From Ophiothrix spiculata (taxonomy: Eukaryota > Echinodermata > Ophiuroidea > Amphilepidida > Ophiotrichidae), in assembly GCA_000969725.1 (NCBI GenBank), contig JXSR01S029113.1: a DNA stretch of 23,665 nucleotides; one strand, written 5' to 3'. Below are positions 20,701 to 23,665 of the stretch, in pieces. Below the pieces are notes generated by a model. It did not search any database. It saw nothing but the letters and a program-made list of their open reading frames with translations, and had not been told where the DNA came from. Position 1 is the stretch's first letter. Each line of letters opens with the position of its first letter. The translations under genes and the position numbers were made by a program.

Positions 20701-21943
20701 ACAAGAAATTAATTGAGATTGACTAAATTCCTAGTAACTGCCCATGATAATGCTTAAGTCCATGAGGCAATTAAGATTAAATGTCTTGCCCGAGGAAATA
20801 CCCTGTTGGCCGTAGTGGGGAATGAACTACCGTCCGATTCCGAGTGCTACACTGTTCCACTAAACCACTCGACCTCACATAAAAACAACAACATATAATC
20901 AAAACCTTGTGCGATGTTAAAGGGGCAATTCATGATCCACTTTTCACCCTCAAGGTCACCTCTATCAAAATTGAGTTTTTTAGCTTATATGAATCGTCGA
21001 CTGGTATATGTTACGATCCCCAAACCATTCTTTCATATGTGCTTGCATTTTTGAGAAAAGTGAGAAAATGTGTCATTTTCTAATTATTGTCGGGGCCCCG
21101 ACAGTAATTACAACACAGTAGCCTATGGGGATTTTCAAAATGCTGAAAAGCGTGTAACTTGGAAACGAATGGTCGGAATCAAGTGAAATTTTCAGTATAT
21201 ATTCATAATGTACTCTTCTTATTATTTAGCTAGAAAACAGGCGAGGTTTTTGTCACGCCAAAAATCCTGAATTGCACCTATAAGACTTCCCAAAACCCAA
21301 TCCAACATACCTTTGACAGCAGTTTTTGGTGCACTTAAGAACACCTTGCTATCCGTGGCTAGGTCAGGTAGATTGATATCCTTTTCCTCTTGGAAGAACA
21401 ATTCGGACTCTTTGATAGGTCTGAAAGGTAATGGATCTGGTGAACCATAACCATACAATGGCTGTGGAAAAACAACATCATTCTTGTTACTAACTTTTTT
21501 AATTCTAGCTGTAAGCGCGCTTAACATCTTGTGGTTTTTAACGCACATTTTAGATCTACTAAACCATTCTTATATTTTTAAGAGGTTATGTTTTACACCT
21601 TGTGGTTTTTAATGCGCATCTTAGATCTACTAAATCATTCTTATATTTTTTGAGAAGTTATGATAGTAGTCAACATAGTTTTCCTAGAATCTATATAGAG
21701 ACCAATCAAAAATCAAAAAATGTAGTTGTGTATGTAGTGTAAGAGAAGGGATCTGGTGGCTGCCTATATTAATATGTATTTTTCCCCATCCACCAAATAT
21801 AATAATTAATAAAAAAAATTTGAGTACGCTTAAAATATAAGAAGCCATGATATTACCTCTGTATCGCTCCATCTCAATGCCTTGTTAAAATCCTCTGAAG
21901 TCATACGCTTCCTTTTGGCATGTTTCATGAACTGGGCACTTGT
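7878..21943 (-). CDS. TAF6L: TAF6L (TAF6-like, SAGA/PCAF complex subunit), 9 exons, 5' end missing
   Basis: Nine minus-strand exons join in frame: 21943-21857, 21461-21311, 20489-20445, 17603-17506, 16773-16600, 15245-15121, 13742-13610, 12678-12550, 8714-7878 (1779 nt; 592 residues plus stop TGA at 7880-7878). Every junction has an AG acceptor and GT donor and the phases agree. The product has the second half of a TAF6-type histone fold (FMKHAKRKRMTSEDFNKAL), a TAF6-type HEAT domain (about residues 96-330, with NDHWVLRD and RPLCSHYGAVVGL), then a low-complexity basic and Ser-rich tail. The ALRW motif and the YSKLHEYLGDSL motif in the tail match TAF6L rather than TAF6. In known animals TAF6L pairs with TAF9/TAF9b through the histone fold and sits in the core of nuclear SAGA. 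Human TAF6L is about 620 residues, so roughly the first 50 are missing here; no first exon or promoter was found up to 23665. Introns are 395, 821, 2841, 732, 1354, 1378, 931 and 3835 bp in transcript order. Confidence 0.93.
8715..9389 (-). other. TAF6L intron 8, first part, nothing recognised
   Basis: Intron sequence with no recognised repeat. The open frame upstream of the 8714 acceptor is treated as intronic. Confidence 0.6.
9390..9570 (+). mobile_element. tRNA-derived SINE, second family
   Basis: A degenerate A box (gtggccgagacgataaagcg) and B box (ggttgcaagttcatg) are followed by gggcaaggcattttatctca, a body motif common in Deu-type SINEs of marine animals. It ends in a T/A-rich tail. 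Confidence 0.65.
10129..12387. mobile_element. 2.26-kb inverted-repeat element with internal satellite
   Basis: The ends are TA-gtccagt at 10129 and actggac-TA at 12387. Inverted repeats of about 170 bp (10129-10290 and about 12215-12387) share blocks such as aagtttaccaaaatcaaccc and gaaacttc...atgcattttct. A TA at both borders fits a Tc1/mariner-like duplication. The inside is mostly a tandem array (10700-11960). No transposase was found, and ORFs at 10189-10533 and 10925-11152 are repeat-derived. Confidence 0.8.
10700..11960. repeat. Seven diverged copies of a ~177-bp tandem unit
   Basis: The anchor aatgctgttttaatgc (with variants) occurs at about 10782, 10954, 11141, 11319, 11485, 11661 and 11847, spaced 166-187 bp. 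Each unit also carries ggtaccctcaaagcca, a tcgattattttgaaaa stretch and ggcaattttggac/tttatgggtgcc. It lies wholly inside the inverted-repeat element. Confidence 0.8.
12423..12428 (-). promoter_or_regulatory. Candidate intronic poly(A) signal AATAAA after exon 8 read-through
   Basis: A minus-strand AATAAA lies 10 nt after the TGA (12441-12439) that ends the reading frame running through the exon 8 donor. If the donor is skipped, the protein would gain 36 residues (VSEIGKIHNSKSEDC to NTHKPI) and lose the whole C-terminal tail. No strong GU-rich element is obvious just downstream, so use of the site is uncertain. Confidence 0.35.
12550..12678 (-). CDS. TAF6L: TAF6L visible exon 8: last HEAT helices
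   Basis: The 129-nt exon is phase 0 to phase 0 and encodes AIEQVLVKQIAKYWPMLQQI, then LDDSSISNAQIKEDGHRVHG and VIL. The LDD-S-SNAQ-K-DGH-V-G-IL pattern matches the end of the TAF6L HEAT domain. The acceptor is cttatttacag and the donor ATATTG/gtaagtga. The frame stays open past this donor to a TGA at 12441-12439, followed by AATAAA (see 12423-12428). Confidence 0.95.
12984..13258. mobile_element. MITE with 30-bp ends (GGCCATCCATTATGAGACG)
   Basis: The 30-bp left end at 12984-13013 matches the inverse of 13229-13258 at 29 of 30 positions. The right end is shared with the large hairpin at 13198-13370, so the two structures overlap and one copy may have inserted into another. Confidence 0.7.
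13198..13370. repeat. Long hairpin, 73-bp arms and 27-nt loop
   Basis: The arm 13198-13270 (gagaataaaagatggcgatt onward) is nearly perfectly complementary to 13298-13370; the loop is 13271-13297. It lies in TAF6L intron 7 and would form a long stem in the transcript. Confidence 0.85.
13610..13742 (-). CDS. TAF6L: TAF6L visible exon 7: HYGAVVGL exon
   Basis: The 133-nt exon enters in phase 2 (completing an Arg codon) and ends in phase 0. It encodes SSAESSTRFRHQLTSTFQEV, then LNDPARPLCSHYGAVVGLTE and LGPK. The RPLC-HYGAVVGL block is diagnostic for TAF6L. The acceptor is gtgttttcag and the donor CCCAAG/gtatgaga. Confidence 0.95.
14170..14290 (+). mobile_element. tRNA-derived SINE fragment
   Basis: An A-box-like atagctcatttggtaataat and a B-box-like aggttcaattcct are correctly spaced, followed by non-tRNA sequence. 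It lies in intron 6. Confidence 0.55.
14461..14878. mobile_element. Possible MITE with imperfect inverted ends
   Basis: gctgctctgtcaaaattagg plus ggaaagtcgcaa at the left resembles the inverse of the right end (gtgctctggcagaatgagag then gaaagttacaa). Similarity is partial and no target duplication is clear. Confidence 0.4.
15121..15245 (-). CDS. TAF6L: TAF6L visible exon 6: HEAT repeat with NDHWVLRD
   Basis: The 125-nt exon encodes LVQIVSSLTYCILEPLTVSI, then DPQNDHWVLRDFAARILGQV and ends in phase 2 after ATG AG. The NDHW-LRD-AA block is the most conserved motif of the TAF6/TAF6L HEAT domain. The acceptor is cttccacag and the donor ATGAG/gtatgtgc. Confidence 0.95.
15368..15532. mobile_element. 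Palindromic MITE with 42-bp arms
   Basis: The arm aggtattcaaacacgccaca onward (15368-15409) is nearly the exact inverse of 15491-15532. The core also has partly inverted CpG-rich sequence. A fragment of the same family (ttcatcacgaatcaac) occurs at 15827-15842, and the sequence between them (15690-15810) is also unusually CpG-rich. Confidence 0.75.
16266..16727 (-). repeat. Three tandem copies of exon 5 3' part plus donor and intron start
   Basis: Three near-identical units follow each other. In transcript order, copy 1 donor is at 16598-16599, copy 2 at 16439-16440 and copy 3 at 16282-16283; the periods are 159 and 157 bp. Each unit holds the codons LPYLVNFVSCGVKMV to NPVMYLGPY, the donor gtgagt/gtgagc and about 30 bp of intron (agagatatcttgagg and a T-run). 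Only copy 1 has the upstream exon part and a true acceptor. Copies 1 and 2 form one open frame, and copy 3 is shifted by one base. Copy 1 and 2 differ at six positions in 43 codons, all synonymous; copy 3 has changes giving S, R and G at conserved positions. Confidence 0.95.
16600..16773 (-). CDS. TAF6L: TAF6L visible exon 5: HEAT repeat exon, 3' part triplicated
   Basis: The 174-nt exon is phase 0 at both ends and encodes AALQDLRINNKIASLLPYLV through SINPVMYLGPY. The acceptor is attcttcag and the donor CCATAC/gtgagtag. Joined to the next exon this gives LGPY-LVQIVSSLTYC, the same spacing as in other TAF6L proteins. The exon from LPYLVNF onwards, its donor and the adjacent intron bases are repeated twice more downstream (see 16266-16727). 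If the donor of copy 2 at 16439-16440 is used instead, the exon grows by 159 nt and stays in frame. Confidence 0.93.
16774..17505 (-). other. TAF6L intron 4, nothing recognised
   Basis: AT-rich intron with no recognised repeat or RNA gene. Confidence 0.6.
17506..17603 (-). CDS. TAF6L: TAF6L visible exon 4: start of HEAT region
   Basis: The 98-nt exon enters in phase 1 and leaves in phase 0. It encodes (I)VTHSMEKLADHMHQYFSQ and ITKAILEGIKQLRD, matching the KYYHQVTRAVLG-type helix of TAF6L that opens the HEAT domain. The acceptor is attcaacag and the donor GAGAT/gtaagtct. Confidence 0.92.
17695..17869. mobile_element. hAT-like MITE with CAGAGATGCCAGT ends
   Basis: cagagatgccagt at 17695 and actggcatctctg ending at 17869 are exact inverted ends, 13 bp each, of a 175-bp A-rich element. 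CAG-starting ends of this type are typical of hAT MITEs. Flanks are similar (catttgat / aaatttga) but not an exact 8-bp duplication. Confidence 0.7.
18385..18690 (-). mobile_element. tRNA-derived SINE, full length
   Basis: On the minus strand a tRNA-like head (aacctagctgaaatgtcct and B box gtgggttcaaattcg) is followed by gtgtccttgagcaagatact, then a body with ctctccacccaggtgtcaat. The order head, Deu-like motif, tail is that of marine invertebrate SINEs. Confidence 0.7.
19265..19697. mobile_element. MITE with 33-bp ends (TTGTGACCCGTCAT)
   Basis: The ends 19265-19297 and 19665-19697 are inverted copies with one mismatch (ttgtgacccgtcat...ggtaccttaagg). The 433-bp element sits in intron 3. The ORF at 19498-19899 crosses the right end and is not a gene. 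Confidence 0.8.
20084..20437. mobile_element. Outer MITE with TACTGTAA ends, split by a second MITE
   Basis: Inverted ends tactgtaaacagg (20084) and ccggttacagta (to 20437) bound the element, with TA at both borders. Inner sequence (ttattttcgtgagg, tttgcgaa) is related between the halves. It is interrupted by the 159-bp element at 20217-20375, and its right end lies 7 bp from the exon 3 splice donor. Confidence 0.7.
20217..20375. mobile_element. MITE with ATATGTGTACCGCCGCGGC ends, short palindromic copy
   Basis: Almost the whole 159 bp folds on itself: ends as in 5576-6244, then ccagttgtcg and catgttgctc/tagcatatct blocks inverted around the centre near 20296. It has inserted at a TA inside the outer TACTGTAA element. 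Confidence 0.85.
20445..20489 (-). CDS. TAF6L: TAF6L visible exon 3: 45-nt microexon (ATWLVVEGIQ)
   Basis: The exon is 45 nt, phase 1 to phase 1, and encodes ATWLVVEGIQKPSGG plus one base. The WLVVEGIQ segment matches the WLAIEGVQ segment that follows the linker in TAF6 proteins. The acceptor is ttctgtacag. Several GT dinucleotides cluster at the 3' end; GGTA/gtaagtat is the strongest and the one that keeps phase with the next exon. A MITE end lies 7 bp inside the intron. Confidence 0.85.
20745..20880 (-). mobile_element. tRNA-derived SINE fragment
   Basis: On the minus strand, ggtcgagtggtttagtggaa and a B-box-like ggtagttcattcccc precede cctcgggcaagacatttaat, the same head-to-Deu-like order as the SINE at 18385-18690, with different sequence. 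Confidence 0.6.
20918..21282. mobile_element. MITE with central GC palindrome
   Basis: The ends (aaaggggcaattcatgat / atcctgaattgcacctat) are imperfect inverted repeats. In the centre a 16-bp perfect palindrome tgtcggggccccgaca (21088-21103) lies within a 30-bp nearly perfect one. It lies in intron 2. Confidence 0.55.
21311..21461 (-). CDS. TAF6L: TAF6L visible exon 2: PLYGYGS linker
   Basis: This exon is 151 nt and begins PLYGYGSPDPLPFRP, directly continuing ...SDTE from the previous exon; the same EPLYG-type join occurs across the TAF6 family. It continues with the acidic stretch ESELFFQEEKDINL and ends PKTAVK plus one base. The acceptor is gtttttccacag and the donor AAAG/gtatgttg. The intron downstream starts with a MITE (20918-21282), whose end is only about 30 bp from this donor. 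Confidence 0.93.
21528..21665. repeat. Tandem duplication, 71-bp period
   Basis: cttgtggtttttaa then tagatctactaaa and cattcttatattttt occur at 21528 and again at 21599 with a few changes, in intron 1 just upstream of exon 2. Confidence 0.8.
21857..21943 (-). CDS. TAF6L: TAF6L visible exon 1: histone-fold helix 2 end to helix 3
   Basis: This exon is 87 nt, phase 0 at both ends, 29 residues starting TSAQFMKHAKRKR and ending WSDTE. The acceptor is tttttttccag and the donor GAG/gtaatat. It covers the end of histone-fold helix 2, the basic loop and helix 3, the surface that meets TAF9. Because it starts in phase 0 in the middle of the fold, a coding exon with helix 1 must lie upstream, outside the window or unrecognised. 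Confidence 0.93.
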
Positions 21944-22118
21944 CTGGAAAAAAAACATACATTTGGTTAACTCTAATAAAATCAAATTCAATTGTTTAAA
22001 TTTGACAACATGAATTGCTCTGTAGGGTGATAGATAATTGTCTGTTTCAGGACTCCTGATAAAATTAATTGACTTGGTAAACTTTAAAGGGAAGATCAAA
22101 GACAGGCACCCTACTTAC

Positions 22119-22163
22119 TTTTCGAGTGGGTCCTTTATGCTCAATTTTGAAAAATTGGACCAC
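22119..22163 (-). other. Candidate 45-nt cassette exon upstream of visible exon 1
   Basis: On the minus strand a branch-point-like gactgac, a pyrimidine run ending tttttatag, 45 nt without stop, and a donor GAAAA/gtaagtag occur in the right order. The frame that fits exon 1 (phase 0-0) reads VVQFFKIEHKGPTRK. This does not resemble TAF6L, and inclusion would put 15 residues into histone-fold helix 2. It may be a chance match or an alternative exon. Confidence 0.25.
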
Positions 22164-23175
22164 CTATAAAAAGTAGAAAGCATCAATGTCGTCAGTCAAC
22201 AGAGGATACCACTGTACCAATGAAAATAAATGGCAAAATATACCATTATCATTCAATGAATTTAGGATCAATTTTGCTAAAGGGGACATGACCTCCATCT
22301 GCTCAGGAAAATGTGAATCCTAATTATTTTTAGCTGTGGGAAGTAGCTCTACATAAAAATGATCATGAATTTTCACAAGTTTATGTTTAACTTTGGTAAA
22401 CTCCTTGACTACCATGGCCTATGGCTTAAGCAACTCATTAAGGTGTGCAAGAGCACATTTCCCACATTTTTCATGATGTGAGTTGTTCAAAATCAAAATG
22501 AGACTTCAAATAATTGGCAAAATTAACCATTGTTCAATGGAGCCCAGTATTTCGATAAAACATATAATCATTTATCGACATACTAGTAGGTCTAGTACTG
22601 GACCTGGTTGTTTAATAACAAGGCGGTAAATACAGCACTTTACTTCGTCTGGTTTTCCCAGCAGATCAATAGATTTTACAATCACCTATCACTCAGTCAT
22701 GGATGTCATCGATTTATTATCGACTCCCAATTGATAGCCCCTCAATTCCGTTCAATAATTTGTGTTACACTAAAAGGGAAGCGTGTGCTGTATAGTGAAG
22801 TTTGCGCTGTAAGACTGAGCAAGGACTGAGTAACTCATAATTAGGGGTCTTGGTTCTTAAATCAAATCAGTAATAAATTAGAACTTGCGTCCGACAATTG
22901 TGTGTATTTCTTCCGATAAAAAATGGTAATTCTTTATTAAATATCTTACGCGTATACTATTTGTTACATGTATATGTGCTTTACTTAGTCTATACTGTTG
23001 CAGAATTGTGAATTGTGGGTACAGGGTGTGTGAATAAATGCTGTTAAATTATATACGAAAGGCTTATTTATCCTTGTATACTAAGTAAGAATAAATACAC
23101 GCCTTATTCAAAACGTATTTGTAGATGAACTAAAAAAGCTCATTTATCATAGATCTTTCACATGGAATGTATATA
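22164..23175. other. Upstream intron or flank, nothing recognised
   Basis: No TAF6L first exon, promoter or other gene was recognised on either strand. Helix 1 of the histone fold and the start codon were looked for and not found. The 73-codon plus-strand ORF at 22608 has no recognised motif. Confidence 0.5.
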
Positions 23176-23554
23176 CTAAGTGGCACTGTTTTCCGCGATA
23201 CGGAAAAACGGAAAAGAACAACAGAAATTCATAAGAAAACGGAAAAAACCGTTCCGGCGGAATTTCACGGAAAACGCAATTTCAACAGACAAAAAATAAA
23301 AGTGAAAGGGTTTTTTACAAACAAATTACACAAAACAAGAAAAACCGACAAGCAAACATAACATCATACATTTGAAATCTTGCCTACAATTCATGTTATA
23401 TTGAAAATAATCCTTATTACCGTTATTTTCGCACTGGTATAAAAACTTTATTTCTTTACATCACACTTGACATTGACATAAATATACATGGTTTTTTATC
23501 ACGGAAAAGAACACGGAATTTGACTTTTAGAACGCGGAAAACTTGCCACCTTAG
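23176..23554. mobile_element. Probable MITE with CTAAG(G)TGGCA ends
   Basis: The left end ctaagtggcactgttttccg matches the inverse of the right end (cggaaaacttgccaccttag). Several cggaaaa motifs in both orientations lie near the ends. The flanks atgtatata / atgtacact are only partly similar, so a duplication is not proven. Confidence 0.6.
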
Positions 23555-23665
23555 ATGTACACTCTTACAATATTATATAGGCAAAATAATAAAACGTAAT
23601 ATAAAACCTGAATTTGCCCTATGATCAATGCTGCCGTAGGCCTATGTTAATAAAGTTTGTTTATT

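Noticed and set aside
7878-21943. Gene as TAF6 rather than TAF6L
   Set aside because: The EDFNKALRW, SHYGAVVGL and LHEYLGDSL motifs and the tail fit TAF6L; the PLYG join alone would fit either.

Overview
The window is nuclear DNA from an animal. It is AT-rich and packed with small transposable elements, and it holds one recognisable gene, read from the minus strand in nine widely spaced exons with GT/AG borders. The gene is TAF6L (TAF6-like, the PAF65-alpha subunit of the SAGA/PCAF histone acetyltransferase complex). The many tRNA-derived SINEs and TA-flanked or 8-bp-TSD MITEs, together with the low GC, suggest a marine invertebrate, probably an echinoderm or hemichordate. That placement is inference; no species-specific marker was seen.

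Layout. Positions 1-7877 lie 3' of the gene. They hold a degenerate ~105-bp tandem array (1-660), a short MITE (1060-1241), a hairpin-rich repeat (1921-2440), a non-autonomous hAT-like element with an 8-bp duplication (3017-4154), another inverted-repeat element (5022-5293), a MITE with GTGTACCGCCGCGGC ends (5576-6244) and two SINEs facing each other (6531-6940). The terminal TAF6L exon is 7878-8714. Intron 8 contains a SINE and a 2.26-kb inverted-repeat element (10129-12387) carrying seven copies of a ~177-bp unit. Exons 8 to 1 of the visible series follow up to 21943. The introns carry palindromic MITEs, more SINEs and a nested MITE pair. The nine exons join in frame into 592 codons plus a stop. 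The N-terminus (about 50 residues, first helix of the histone fold) is not in the window and should lie beyond 23665.

The most interesting point is in the HEAT-domain exon 16600-16773. Its last ~130 bp, its 5' splice site and the first ~30 bp of intron are present three times in tandem (period 159 and 157 bp). Copies 1 and 2 are in one open frame, and all six differences between them in the 43 shared codons are synonymous. Copy 3 is out of frame and has amino-acid changes. Use of the second donor instead of the first would add exactly 53 residues to the HEAT domain without shifting the frame. This looks like a natural tandem-donor system that may make a longer TAF6L. Other candidates for transcript variation are an intronic poly(A) site after exon 8 and a 45-nt, phase 0-0 microexon upstream of the first visible exon.
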